Source: Oceanibaculum nanhaiense
GTDB taxonomy: Bacteria > Pseudomonadota > Alphaproteobacteria > Oceanibaculales > Oceanibaculaceae
Direction: 5' to 3'
DNA length: 64,000 nucleotides
Assembly (NCBI RefSeq): GCF_002148795.1
Contig: NZ_MPOB01000001.1
Coordinates: forward strand, 310,001-374,000
In this document: positions 1-8,157 of the stretch, piece by piece
Layout of the letters: each line of letters opens with the position of its first letter
Numbering within the stretch: the stretch's first letter is position 1
Notes under the pieces: model-generated
Seen by the model: only the letters and a program-made list of their open reading frames with translations
What the model was told of the DNA's origin: nothing
Databases searched by the model: none
Program-made: the position numbers and the translations under genes

Positions 1-380
1 ACGCCGGCCAGCTTCGCCTCCGGCACGCGCGCCTCGGCGATGACCTGCCAGCGCTCCAGCCCGGCCGAATCCATCTGGCGGGAGAAGCGGGTGGTGCGCC
101 AATCGACGCCGGCGACCAGCCCGTCCAGCGTCTGGGTCACCTGCGCGCGGGCATCGGCCATCTCGCCGCCCTGCAAGGCCATGTCGATGGCGACGATCAG
201 CTTCGCGGTCTGGGTCTCGACCCAGCCCTCGGCTTCGAGGCGCAGCACGATCTCGTCATCGGCGGGGCCGGTCCGGCCCATCGTCTGGGCCTGGGCGGCG
301 GGCACGGATGCTGTCAGCAGAAAGCCGGCCAGCACGGGCAGAAGGGCGTGGCGGGCAATGGATGGCGCAATGAGGCGCAT
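1..380 (-). CDS. Exported protein of unknown function (C-terminus beyond window)
   Basis: The frame starts with ATG at 380, just after a GGGAGAG ribosome site, and runs open to base 1, so about 126 residues are visible and the end is missing. Residues 1-31 form a Sec-type signal peptide (RHALLPVLAGFLLTASVP core, likely cleavage after AQA), so the product should be periplasmic or outer-envelope. The mature part alternates strand-like and helical stretches and loosely recalls SIMPL-type periplasmic proteins, but no diagnostic motif is visible and I do not assign a family. It follows the cobT-like gene on the same strand after 84 bases and could be cotranscribed with it. Confidence 0.75.
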   Translation of the reverse strand, partial: MRLIAPSIARHALLPVLAGFLLTASVPAAQAQTMGRTGPADDEIVLRLEAEGWVETQTAKLIVAIDMALQGGEMADARAQVTQTLDGLVAGVDWRTTRFSRQMDSAGLERWQVIAEARVPEAKLAG

Positions 381-464
381 GGAGCTCTCCCTTGGCGAAA
401 TGATCCCCCTCTCAAGGGGATATTTGTTCAACTACGCCGCGACCATGGCAAGAGTGGGGCCGCG

Positions 465-1442
465 CTAATGCACCGCTGCCGCCTGACAGGCGCAGGCGGC
501 GCGCAGGATGGCGAGCGCGGTTGCCGAGGCGACGCCATCACCGGTCGAAATGCCGAGATCGAGCAGCGGCTCGAAGCCCAGCGCCCGGCCGAGCGCTGCC
601 GCCAGCGGATCAGCGCTGGCATGGGCCAGCAGGCAGTGCTGGATCGCCGTCGGCTCCAGCGCGCGCAGCACCAGCGCTGCCGCCAGACCGTCGCGGCCGT
701 CGATCAGTACCGGCGTGCGGGCGAAACGGCAGGCCAGGATGGCGCCGGCCATCGCCGCGATGTCCAGCCCGCCCAGGCAGCGCAGCGCTTCCAGCGGATC
801 GGCCCGGGTGCCGGCATGCAGCGAGACCGCCTTATCGATGAGCGCCAGTCGCGCCGGATCGGCGGAGGGCCCGCACCAGTCGGCCGCCATGCCGCCCAGC
901 AGCAGGGTTGCCAGCGCCGCCGCCGGGAGGTCGGATTCGGCCGAGATGCTGGCCAGCGCCAGCACATCGATACCGGGTTCGACGGCGATCATGCCATAGG
1001 TCATGGCGCGCGCGCAGTCGGCCTCTTCCAGCGCCGGGCCGGCCGAGAAATCGGCGCTCGCCAGCTCAACCGACAATTCATAGACGCGCAGGTCGGAATC
1101 CAGCGATTCCGCCAGACGGTTCAGCGGCGTCACGCCATCGAGAAACCGCTGCACCGCCGCTTCGCTGACCGCCACCGGATCGATGCCGAGCGCGGCTGCG
1201 GCGCCATGGCTGGCGGCGAACAGGGTCAGGCGCGGATGGGTCATCTGCGGCGTCGGGCGCCCCTGCCAGCCGGCAAGGAAGCGCGCCAGCGCCGCCAGCC
1301 GCCCGCTGCCGGGCAAGATGGCATGGCCGGCGGTATGGGCGGCGTCGCGGTCGATCTCCGGCAGATCATCCAGCATCCGTCGGATTTCGCCGAAATGCGG
1401 CTCGTCGGCCTGGCCCGCCCCGGCGTTGGTTTCCTCGGCCAT
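465..1442 (-). CDS. cobT: CobT-family protein (nicotinate-nucleotide-dimethylbenzimidazole phosphoribosyltransferase-like), divergent active site
   Basis: The 325-residue product follows the CobT fold over its length: LFAASHGA near residue 74 (family: IFAGNHGV), ADCARAMTYGM near 141, then DPLEALRCLGGLDIAAMAGAI near 215-235 and PVLIDG near 244. CobT normally makes alpha-ribazole phosphate for the lower ligand of cobalamin. Two hallmark motifs are absent here: GEMGIGNTT reads SISAESDLP (165-173), and LGEGTGA, with the catalytic glutamate, reads STGDGVAS (299-306), so Asp replaces Glu. It may be a paralogue with altered or lost activity. The start at 1442 is set by AGGAGAATATCCCC. A CobC-type phosphatase gene diverges from it, which fits the cobalamin context. 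Confidence 0.75.
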   Translation of the reverse strand: MAEETNAGAGQADEPHFGEIRRMLDDLPEIDRDAAHTAGHAILPGSGRLAALARFLAGWQGRPTPQMTHPRLTLFAASHGAAAALGIDPVAVSEAAVQRFLDGVTPLNRLAESLDSDLRVYELSVELASADFSAGPALEEADCARAMTYGMIAVEPGIDVLALASISAESDLPAAALATLLLGGMAADWCGPSADPARLALIDKAVSLHAGTRADPLEALRCLGGLDIAAMAGAILACRFARTPVLIDGRDGLAAALVLRALEPTAIQHCLLAHASADPLAAALGRALGFEPLLDLGISTGDGVASATALAILRAACACQAAAVH

Positions 1443-1550
1443 GGGGATATTCTCCTGTCTTTGATCGTGGCATGCCATATCGCGATGCCGGGTTCTGTCC
1501 TATATCCTTCGGCGGTGAAGAGAAAGTCCGATGAAGGGGAAGCAGACAGG

Positions 1551-2198
1551 ATGAGCCAGGAAGCCGCAACAACGACACGCTGGTGGTGGGTGCGCCACGC
1601 CCCGGTGACCAGCGAAGGCGGGCGGATCTACGGTGCCGGCGATCCGCCGGCGGACGTGTCCGATGTGGAGAGCTTCAGCGGGCTGGCCCGGCTGCTGCCG
1701 CGCGATGCGGTGTGGGTGACCTCGCATCTGCAGCGCACCCATCAGACGATGGCGGCGGTCGGCGCGGCCGGTTACCCGCTGCCGGAGGTGGGCACGCAGG
1801 GCGTCGAGATCGATCTGGGCGAGCAAAGCTTCGGTGAATTGCAGGGCCGGCCCCGGCACGAGATCTTCGCCACCGTCGAGTTTCAGCGCCATCGCTTCTG
1901 GCTGACCGCGCCGGAGGTTGCCCCGCCGGGCGGCGAGAGCTTCCAGGACCTGCTGGGCCGGGTGACACCGGTGGTCGAGCGGCTGACGCATGAATATGCG
2001 CGGCGCGACGTGATCTGCGTCGCTCATGGCGGGACGATCCGCGCGGCGCTGGCGCATGCGCTGGACATTCCGGCGGCGAAGGCGCTGCATTTCCAGATCG
2101 ACAATCTGTCGGTCACCCGCATCGACCATCATCCGGCGGAGGAGAACTGGCCTGATCCGGCCTGGCAGGTGGTGATGGTGAACCGGCGGCCGCGCTGA
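1551..2198 (+). CDS. cobC: Histidine phosphatase family protein, likely alpha-ribazole phosphatase (CobC type)
   Basis: This 215-residue protein has the histidine phosphatase signature: VRHAP (phospho-acceptor His near residue 15), TSHLQRTHQTM (second Arg near 62), a GEQSFGELQGR segment, a PPGGES segment, and the late catalytic VAHGGTIRAALAHAL. GEQSFGELQGR and the WWWVRHAPV start resemble alpha-ribazole-5'-phosphate phosphatases, which act after CobT in nucleotide loop assembly. It diverges from the cobT-like gene, which supports that role, although this superfamily also holds phosphoglycerate mutases and sugar phosphatases. The ATG at 1551 follows GACAGG; an in-frame GTG at 1515 would add 12 residues but has no better site. 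Confidence 0.75.
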   Translation: MSQEAATTTRWWWVRHAPVTSEGGRIYGAGDPPADVSDVESFSGLARLLPRDAVWVTSHLQRTHQTMAAVGAAGYPLPEVGTQGVEIDLGEQSFGELQGRPRHEIFATVEFQRHRFWLTAPEVAPPGGESFQDLLGRVTPVVERLTHEYARRDVICVAHGGTIRAALAHALDIPAAKALHFQIDNLSVTRIDHHPAEENWPDPAWQVVMVNRRPR

Positions 2199-2332
2199 CG
2201 GTGCAGCCACGGGCCCCGGGGCGCGGCACACGGGTCGTTGCGGAACGGATGCACGACCTTCTCGTTTCTATCGCCAGGAAGCAGCCCATCATTTGGGTGC
2301 TGCTGCTGGTTTGAAATTGAAGGAGATTGGCC

Positions 2333-3019
2333 ATGCGCCGATTGAAATATGCACTTTCCCTGGCCCTTGGCCTGTTCCTCGCCGCCCCGGCGGTAAGCGC
2401 CCCGGCCTTCGCCGATGACACCCCGCAGTTGCTGGTCGATAAGTCGCTCGGCTCGCTGCGCGCCGTGCTGAGCGAAAAGGGGCTGGAGCCGGCCCGCGGC
2501 TATCTGAAGCAGGCCAAGGGCGTGCTGATCGTGCCGGACCTCGTCAAAGCCGGCTTCATCCTGGGCGGCCAGGCCGGTGACGGCGTGCTGCTGACCAAGG
2601 CGGCTGACGGCAGCTGGAACGGCCCGGCCTTCTATCAGGTGATCGCCGGCAGCATTGGCCTGCAGGCGGGCGTCGAATCGCGCGAGGCGCTGTTCCTGGT
2701 GATGAGCGATTCCGGGCTGCAGAAACTAATGCAGAACGAGATGAAGCTCGGCGCCGACGCCAGCGTCGCCATCGGCACGGTGGGTGCCGGCGTGGGCGCA
2801 TCCAGCACCGGCAATCCGGAGGCCGACATTCTGGTCTATTCCAAGTCGAAGGGCCTGTTCGGCGGCGGTTCCATCGAAGGCGGCGTGGTGAAGCCGAAGC
2901 CGGAGATGAACAGCGCCTATTACGGTGGCGCGGTTACGCCGGATGCCATCCTGATGAAGGGCACCCGAAATGCCGCGGGTGCCGCCGAGCTGCGCAAGGA
3001 ACTCGCCCAGTACGATTGA
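2333..3019 (+). CDS. SYLF (Ysc84) domain lipid-binding protein, exported
   Basis: The 228-residue product has a clear signal peptide (LSLALGLFLAAPAVSAPAFA) and then a SYLF/Ysc84 domain filling the mature protein: KGVLIVPDLVKAGFILGGQAGDGVL, then FYQVIAGSIGLQAGVESREALFLVM, DASVAIGTVGAGVGAS and KSKGLFGGGSIEGG. SYLF domains bind phospholipids, and bacterial secreted forms are of unclear role. The ATG at 2333 lies seven bases after AGGAG; a TTG six bases earlier is in frame but less likely. The gene stands alone between the phosphatase and a convergent pentapeptide-repeat gene. Confidence 0.85.
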   Translation: MRRLKYALSLALGLFLAAPAVSAPAFADDTPQLLVDKSLGSLRAVLSEKGLEPARGYLKQAKGVLIVPDLVKAGFILGGQAGDGVLLTKAADGSWNGPAFYQVIAGSIGLQAGVESREALFLVMSDSGLQKLMQNEMKLGADASVAIGTVGAGVGASSTGNPEADILVYSKSKGLFGGGSIEGGVVKPKPEMNSAYYGGAVTPDAILMKGTRNAAGAAELRKELAQYD

Positions 3020-3064
3020 GGCGCTACGCAGTAACAGAGAGGCTTCAGATCGGCGTCTGTCGCG

Positions 3065-3574
3065 TTAGCGGCAGGCGCCGACCGAGTCTTCGCCGCAGCG
3101 TTTCTTGCCATCGATCCAGAGCGCACCGCTGAGATCGGCCCGGAAGAAATCTGCATCCCGTATGTCCGCGCCGGTTAAATCGGCTTCGCGCAGGATGGCG
3201 TTGTGGAAACGGGCGCGCGACAGGTTGGCGTCCTTCAGCGAGGCGCCGGTCAGATCGGCGCGGGAGAAATCGGCATAGGTAAAGCGGCCGCCATCGAGCG
3301 TGGCGCCGGCCATCTTGGTTTCCAGGAACATCGACCGGTTGGCGTCGGCCTCGCTGAGATTGGCGTCCGTCAGGGTGCTGCGGTTGAAGCTGGTCCGCCA
3401 CAAGGTCGCCTTTGTCAGGTCAGCCTTGGACATTTCCTGCCGGCTCAGATTGCAGTTGCGCCAGTCCACGCCTGGGCCGGGCGGATCGCCGCAGCCCGCC
3501 AATACGGGAGAGGTCGCCAGCGGCATCAGGAACAGCGTCGCCAGCAGGAGGGTAAGGCCGGTGGTTTTTTTCAT
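3065..3574 (-). CDS. Exported pentapeptide-repeat protein
   Basis: From the ATG at 3574 the product is 169 residues: a signal peptide (TGLTLLLATLFLMPLATSPVLAG), then a run of A(D/N)LXX repeats from about residue 50 to 155 (KADLTKATL, LTDANLSEADANRS, YADFSRADLTGASLKDANLSRARF, ADLTGADIRDADFFRADLSGAL). Such repeats fold into a right-handed quadrilateral beta helix; no enzymatic role follows. A cysteine near each end of the mature chain (GCGDPPGPGVDWRNCN and KKRCGEDSVGAC) suggests disulfides. A frame-open extension to 3712 lacks a signal-like start and is rejected. It converges with the SYLF gene. Confidence 0.75.
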   Translation of the reverse strand: MKKTTGLTLLLATLFLMPLATSPVLAGCGDPPGPGVDWRNCNLSRQEMSKADLTKATLWRTSFNRSTLTDANLSEADANRSMFLETKMAGATLDGGRFTYADFSRADLTGASLKDANLSRARFHNAILREADLTGADIRDADFFRADLSGALWIDGKKRCGEDSVGACR

Positions 3575-3727
3575 TGTAAGCCAATGTAGCGCCTCCCGCC
3601 TTTCATGCAATGACCAGGGTGGTATTTGCGCGAACTCAACGCCGTGACACGCTGTCCCACACCCTCTCGCGCGGCCCACTCCATGGAGGGCTGAAAGGCG
3701 TTTGGGTATCAAGGGTGCTCGGGGATT

Positions 3728-3930
3728 AAAAAAGCAGAGGCGCCGAGGATGCAGGCGGTGATCGCCCTGCCCGGGAAGGCATTTCCTCGGCGCCTCTTAT
3801 TCGGGGCCGGAGGCGGGCCGCAAGCGGCCGCCGGAGCCCCAGGCGCGAAAGCGCCAGGATCATCGGCGCTGTCTGGCGCAAGGCACCTGGCAGGGCAGCA
3901 GCTTGGCACGGAGCCGCCCGGCCGACAGCG
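3728..3930 (-). ncRNA. Possible structured small RNA ending in a terminator-like hairpin
   Basis: This stretch has no plausible protein but unusual folding potential. Read on the minus strand it has a long-range stem (GACAGCG at 3924-3930 with CGCTGTC at 3867-3873), a tetraloop hairpin (3842-3855), a nearly continuous 38-nt hairpin (3803-3840) and a final 14-bp stem (3784-3797 with 3736-3749, GAGGCGCCGAGG core) followed by GC and six T. The last element looks like an intrinsic terminator. I looked for hallmarks of RNase P RNA, tmRNA, 6S and SRP RNA and did not find them, so the class is unknown. The 5' end may lie further right, up to about 4000. Confidence 0.35.
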
Positions 3931-4239
3931 ATACGAAGCCCTTACCCGCAAGCCATGTCCGCCCCGTCATCGCCACGCTGGGCCGCTTTAGGACCCGGGT
4001 CGGCGCGACTGCTGACATGTCCCGTCCGCATGATTCCGGCTCGCCTGATCGGCTGAACCGGGCCGGGCGGTCCCGCTATCCACCATCATCGCCGGAGCGG
4101 TGCGGTTTCCAAACAGGCGGGTGGCGGGGCGATGCGTTCCGGGGCCGGACCCATTTGTCAGAGCCGGGCCGGAAAAACCGGCTGTCGCCAGCGTGGCTTT
4201 CGCATTGCCACCGCCATGACGCTTACGACGCAGAAGGGA

Positions 4240-4460
4240 AGCGTGCCGGATTTTGATTGCTTCGGCAATGAAGAAATTGTATTAATCAGCCGATTTTTTA
4301 TCAATAAATATAATTATATTTCATTCACAGATTTTCCACAGAGCTCACTCCGCGCCAAACCCTGACGGGAAATCGAAAAAGTCTGTGGCTAATGCGCGTT
4401 ACGTGCCGCCGCGCCAGGACCGGTGCCCTTTATCCACCGTTGTGGATAATACTCAGGAAA
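4240..4460. other. Candidate chromosomal replication origin (AT-rich unwinding region plus DnaA boxes)
   Basis: In an otherwise GC-rich window, 4252-4335 is very AT-rich and includes a nearly pure A/T run (4295-4325). Directly beside it is a DnaA-box cluster: TTTTCCACA at 4332-4340 (fits TTWTNCACA), one-mismatch boxes at 4321-4329 and on the minus strand at 4384-4392, and an inverted pair of TTATCCACC (4430-4438) and perfect TTATCCACA on the minus strand (4441-4449). AT-rich DNA next to clustered, facing DnaA boxes in a gene-free stretch is the usual architecture of oriC. The rest of the 3575-4688 gap holds the possible RNA gene and, from 4461, only the sdhC upstream region. Confidence 0.55.
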
Positions 4461-4688
4461 CTGCTCACAGCTTCAGCCCTGCTCTCGCATCTTCCCGGTG
4501 TTCGCTGCCGGTGTTCCCTGATAGCGTCTCTAATGCGCGATAAGGGGATCGCTGTGTCAGAGGCAGGGCAGCGCTGCGTTGACTTGAACCCGGGCGCGGT
4601 CTAAATCAACAGCGTTCCTGAGAAGCGGGCGGCAACCCGCTCTTGTGTAATTGAAATTCGTTCTCACCGCTTTGGCGAAGGGGGCACT

Positions 4689-5087
4689 ATGCAGTCCGGC
4701 GGGAAGGCGGCACGGCCGCTATCACCCCATTTGCAGATTTACCGTCCGCAGATCACCTCGATCCTGTCGATCCTGCACCGCATCACCGGTGTCGCGCTGT
4801 CAGTGGGTACGCTGATGCTGACCTGGTGGCTGCTGGCCGCCGCGGCAGGGCCCGATCATTTCGCGACGGCGCACGGCTTCATCACCTCCTGGTTCGGCTA
4901 TCTGCTGCTGCTGGGCTGGTCGGTGGCGCTGTTCTACCACCTCGCGAACGGTATCCGGCATCTGGCCTGGGACGCCGGCTGGGGCTTCGAGCTGCCGCAG
5001 GTCTATAAAAGCGGCTATGCGGTGCTCGCCGCGACCGTGATCCTGACGGCCATCGCCTGGGGCGTTGGCCTCACGATGGGGAGCTGA
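4689..5087 (+). CDS. sdhC: Succinate dehydrogenase cytochrome b556 subunit
   Basis: The product has 132 residues and three membrane spans (about 30-52, 64-88, 108-130). The SdhC signature is present: RPLSPHLQIYRPQ at the N-terminus, SILHRITGVALS around residue 30, and GIRHLAWDAG near 90, where His is the expected haem b ligand. It anchors the SdhAB catalytic dimer to the inner membrane and helps form the ubiquinone site of complex II. It is first in sdhCDAB; the ATG at 4689 follows GAAGGGGGCAC, and sdhD begins three bases after its stop. Confidence 0.95.
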   Translation: MQSGGKAARPLSPHLQIYRPQITSILSILHRITGVALSVGTLMLTWWLLAAAAGPDHFATAHGFITSWFGYLLLLGWSVALFYHLANGIRHLAWDAGWGFELPQVYKSGYAVLAATVILTAIAWGVGLTMGS

Positions 5088-5090
5088 GCG

Positions 5091-5471
5091 ATGGGTATGC
5101 AATCCAATCTCGCCCGCGTGCGCGGCATGGGCTCCGCCAAGGAAGGCGTGCATCACTGGTGGATGCAGCGCCTGACCGCTGTCGCCTTGGTGCCGCTGAT
5201 TCTGTGGCTGGTGATCTCGATCGTCGCCCATGCCGGTGCCGGCCATGCCGCTGTCACCGCCTGGATGGGACAGCCCATCCCCGCCATCCTGATGATCCTG
5301 CTGATTGTCGGCGGCTATTATCACGCCAAGCTCGGCGTGCAGGTGGTGATCGAGGATTATGTGCATAACGAGGGCGTGAAGTTTGCGGCCCTCATTGGCT
5401 TGAAGTTGCTCACCGTGGTGCTAGGTGTCGCTTCCGTGTTCGCCATTTCGAAACTGGCTTTCGGAGCTTAA
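5091..5471 (+). CDS. sdhD: Succinate dehydrogenase hydrophobic membrane anchor subunit
   Basis: This 126-residue protein begins with a short basic leader ([21 protein letters not shown]) and has three membrane helices (about 28-50, 58-80, 98-122). The [14 protein letters not shown] pattern and the [15 protein letters not shown] segment, with its haem-binding His, are typical of SdhD. With SdhC it binds haem b and ubiquinone in complex II. The gene lies three bases after sdhC and five bases before the sdhA start, so the four subunits are expected to be cotranslated. Confidence 0.95.
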   Translation: MGMQSNLARVRGMGSAKEGVHHWWMQRLTAVALVPLILWLVISIVAHAGAGHAAVTAWMGQPIPAILMILLIVGGYYHAKLGVQVVIEDYVHNEGVKFAALIGLKLLTVVLGVASVFAISKLAFGA

Positions 5472-5475
5472 CCCC

Positions 5476-7272
5476 ATGCAGTCCTACAAGATCGTCGATC
5501 ATGCCTATGACGTAGTGGTGGTGGGCGCCGGCGGCGCCGGCCTGCGCGCGACCATGGGCGCCACCATGGCCGGGCTGAAGACCGCCTGCGTGACCAAGGT
5601 GTTCCCGACCCGCAGCCATACGGTGGCGGCTCAGGGCGGCATCGGCGCCGCGCTGAACAACATGAATGACGGCGATAACTGGCAGTACCACATGTACGAC
5701 ACCGTGAAGGGGTCGGACTGGTTGGGTGACCAGGACGCCATCGAATATATGTGCCGCAACGCGATCCCGGCGATCATCGAGCTGGAGCATTTCGGCATGC
5801 CGTTCAGCCGCACCGAGGAGGGCAAGATCTACCAGCGCCCGTTCGGCGGCCACACCACCAACTACGGCGAGGGCATGGCCAAGCGCGCCTGCGCCGCCGC
5901 CGACCGTACCGGCCATGCGCTGCTGCACACGCTCTACCAGCAGTGCCTGAAGCACAAGGCCGAGTTCTTCATCGAATATTTCGCCCTCGACCTGATCATC
6001 GACGAGGAAGGTGAGTGCCGCGGCGTCATGGCGCTGTGCCTCGAGGATGGCAGCATCCACCGCTTCCGCGGGCACCAAGTAGTGCTGGCGACCGGCGGTT
6101 ATGGCCGCGCCTATTTCTCCTGTACCTCGGCGCATACCTGCACCGGCGATGGCGGGGCGATGGTGCTGCGCGCCGGCCTGCCGCTGCAGGACATGGAGTT
6201 CGTGCAGTTCCACCCGACCGGCATCTATGGTGCGGGCTGCCTGATCACCGAGGGCGCGCGCGGCGAGGGCGGCTACCTCACCAATTCCGAGGGCGAGCGC
6301 TTCATGGAGCGCTATGCCCCGAACGCCAAGGACCTGGCCAGCCGCGACGTGGTCAGCCGGGCGATGACGGTGGAGATCAACGAGGGCCGCGGCGTCGGCC
6401 CGAAGAAGGATCATATCCATCTGCATCTGGAGCATCTGGATCCGGCGGTGCTGCATATGCGCCTGCCCGGCATTTCCGAGACCGCCAAGGTGTTCGCCGG
6501 CGTCGATGTGACCAAGGAGCCGATCCCGGTGGTGCCGACCGTGCACTACAATATGGGCGGCATCCCGACCAACTATCACGGCGAGGTGTTCCGGCCGACC
6601 AAGGACGATCCGGATGCCACCATCCCCGGCCTGATGGCGGCCGGCGAGGCGGCCTGCGTGTCGGTGCATGGTGCCAACCGCCTCGGTACCAACTCGCTGC
6701 TCGACCTGGTGGTGTTCGGCCGGGCCTGCGCCAACCGCTGCGGCGAGACGCTGAAGCCGGGCTCCCCGCACAAGCCGCTGCCCGACAGCGCCGGCGAGAA
6801 CGCCATCGCGCGGCTCGACTCGGTGCGCTTCAACAAGGGCGGCACCAAGACCGGTGATGTGCGGCTGAAGATGCAGCATGTGATGCAGCGCCATGCCGCC
6901 GTGTTCCGCGACCAGAATATTCTGGAGACCGGCGTGAAGAACATTCACGAGGTCGCCAGCGGGCTGGTCGATGTGGTGGTGACCGACAAGTCGCTGATCT
7001 GGAACACCGATCTGGTCGAGACGCTGGAGCTTCATAACCTTCTTGGCCAGGCCATCGTCACGCTGGAATCCGGCGAGGCGCGCAAGGAAAGCCGTGGCGC
7101 GCATGCCCGCGACGACTTCACCGAGCGTGACGACGAGAACTGGATGAAGCACACGGTCGCCTGGTGCGATGTCGATAACGGCTTCAAGGTCGATCTGGGC
7201 TATCGCCCGGTGCATCTGAACACCATGTCGAACGAGATCAAGACGATCCCGCCGAAGGCCCGCGTCTACTAA
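5476..7272 (+). CDS. sdhA: Succinate dehydrogenase flavoprotein subunit
   Basis: The 598-residue length is normal for SdhA. The FAD dinucleotide-binding motif [13 protein letters not shown] lies at 13-25, and [10 protein letters not shown] near residue 44 carries the His that binds FAD covalently. [31 protein letters not shown], the substrate-site TEGARGEGG and [19 protein letters not shown] follow in order. It oxidises succinate to fumarate and passes electrons to SdhB. The ATG at 5476 was chosen because it starts the conserved N-terminus and sits just after the sdhD stop; an in-frame start at 5425 lies inside sdhD. Confidence 0.97.
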   Translation: MQSYKIVDHAYDVVVVGAGGAGLRATMGATMAGLKTACVTKVFPTRSHTVAAQGGIGAALNNMNDGDNWQYHMYDTVKGSDWLGDQDAIEYMCRNAIPAIIELEHFGMPFSRTEEGKIYQRPFGGHTTNYGEGMAKRACAAADRTGHALLHTLYQQCLKHKAEFFIEYFALDLIIDEEGECRGVMALCLEDGSIHRFRGHQVVLATGGYGRAYFSCTSAHTCTGDGGAMVLRAGLPLQDMEFVQFHPTGIYGAGCLITEGARGEGGYLTNSEGERFMERYAPNAKDLASRDVVSRAMTVEINEGRGVGPKKDHIHLHLEHLDPAVLHMRLPGISETAKVFAGVDVTKEPIPVVPTVHYNMGGIPTNYHGEVFRPTKDDPDATIPGLMAAGEAACVSVHGANRLGTNSLLDLVVFGRACANRCGETLKPGSPHKPLPDSAGENAIARLDSVRFNKGGTKTGDVRLKMQHVMQRHAAVFRDQNILETGVKNIHEVASGLVDVVVTDKSLIWNTDLVETLELHNLLGQAIVTLESGEARKESRGAHARDDFTERDDENWMKHTVAWCDVDNGFKVDLGYRPVHLNTMSNEIKTIPPKARVY

Positions 7273-7314
7273 GCCCGGCCATTCCTTCAGGAGCCCAGGA
7301 CAAGGACACCCCCC

Positions 7315-8094
7315 ATGGCTCAGTTCACGCTGCCCGCCAATTCCAAGGTTACCGACGGCCAGACCTACAAGGCGCCGGAAGGGGCAAAGCGGGTCAAGAA
7401 GTTCAAGATCTACCGCTACGATCCCGACAGCGGCAAGACACCCCGCGTCGATACCTACGAGATCGACCTGGACGATTGCGCGCCGATGGTTCTGGACGCG
7501 CTGATCAAGATCAAGAACGAGGTCGATACCACGCTGACCTTCCGCCGCTCCTGCCGCGAGGGCATCTGCGGTTCCTGTTCGATGAACATCGACGGCACCA
7601 ACACGCTGGCCTGCCTGAAGCCGATCGACGAGGTCGAGGGCGAGGTGAAGATCTATCCGTTGCCGCACATGCCGGTGATCAAGGATCTGGTGCCCGACCT
7701 GTCCACGCCCTATGCGCAGCTGGCCTCCATCGAGCCCTGGCTGCAGACCGAATCGGCCCCGCCGCCGGACACCGAGCGCCGGCAGAGCCCGGAGGAGCGC
7801 GAGAAGCTCGACGGGCTGTGGGAGTGCGTGCTGTGCTTCTGCTGTTCGACCTCCTGCCCCAGCTACTGGTGGAATGGCGACCGCTATCTGGGCCCGGCCG
7901 TGCTGCTGCAGGCCTATCGTTGGATCGCCGACAGCCGCGACGAGATGACCGGTGAGCGGCTGGATGCGCTGGAGGATCCGTTCCGCCTCTATCGCTGCCA
8001 CACCATCATGAACTGCACCAAGACCTGCCCCAAGCATCTGAATCCGGCGAAGGCCATCGCCGAGATCAAGAAGATGATGGTGATGCGCCGCTGA
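7315..8094 (+). CDS. sdhB: Succinate dehydrogenase iron-sulfur subunit
   Basis: The 259-residue product carries the three iron-sulfur centres of complex II: the plant-type [2Fe-2S] motif [10 protein letters not shown] with a later Cys (NTLAC) at about 80-100, then [17 protein letters not shown] (about 170-185) and [17 protein letters not shown] (about 228-244) for the [4Fe-4S] and [3Fe-4S] clusters. It moves electrons from the SdhA flavin to ubiquinone. It closes the operon 42 bases after sdhA, with a strong intrinsic terminator following. Confidence 0.97.
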   Translation: MAQFTLPANSKVTDGQTYKAPEGAKRVKKFKIYRYDPDSGKTPRVDTYEIDLDDCAPMVLDALIKIKNEVDTTLTFRRSCREGICGSCSMNIDGTNTLACLKPIDEVEGEVKIYPLPHMPVIKDLVPDLSTPYAQLASIEPWLQTESAPPPDTERRQSPEEREKLDGLWECVLCFCCSTSCPSYWWNGDRYLGPAVLLQAYRWIADSRDEMTGERLDALEDPFRLYRCHTIMNCTKTCPKHLNPAKAIAEIKKMMVMRR

Positions 8095-8126
8095 TTGCGG
8101 GCACCGTATCGCAGGTAATTCTTCAG

Positions 8127-8155
8127 CCCCGCCGGTCCTGCCGGCGGGGTTTTTG
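8127..8155 (+). terminator. Intrinsic terminator of the sdhCDAB operon
   Basis: A stem of CCCCGCCGG paired with CCGGCGGGG around a short loop is followed at once by TTTTTG. It lies 32 bases after the sdhB stop and just before the end of the converging cobD-like gene. Confidence 0.85.
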
Positions 8156-8157
8156 TT

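Noticed and set aside
3728-3930. RNase P RNA, tmRNA, 6S or SRP RNA identity for the structured segment
   Set aside because: GAGGAAAGTC, ACAGAA, tag-peptide ALAA codons and the SRP GGAAGG..AGCAGC apical motif were not found on either strand.
3709-4604. Several short frames in the 3.6-4.69 kb gap
   Set aside because: Compositionally odd, no ribosome site and no family; the DNA is better explained by a folded RNA and an origin.
5410-8037. Long open frame on the minus strand opposite sdhA/sdhB
   Set aside because: It is the shadow of high-GC codon use in the sdh genes; composition is Gly/Ala/His/Arg-rich and no domain is visible.
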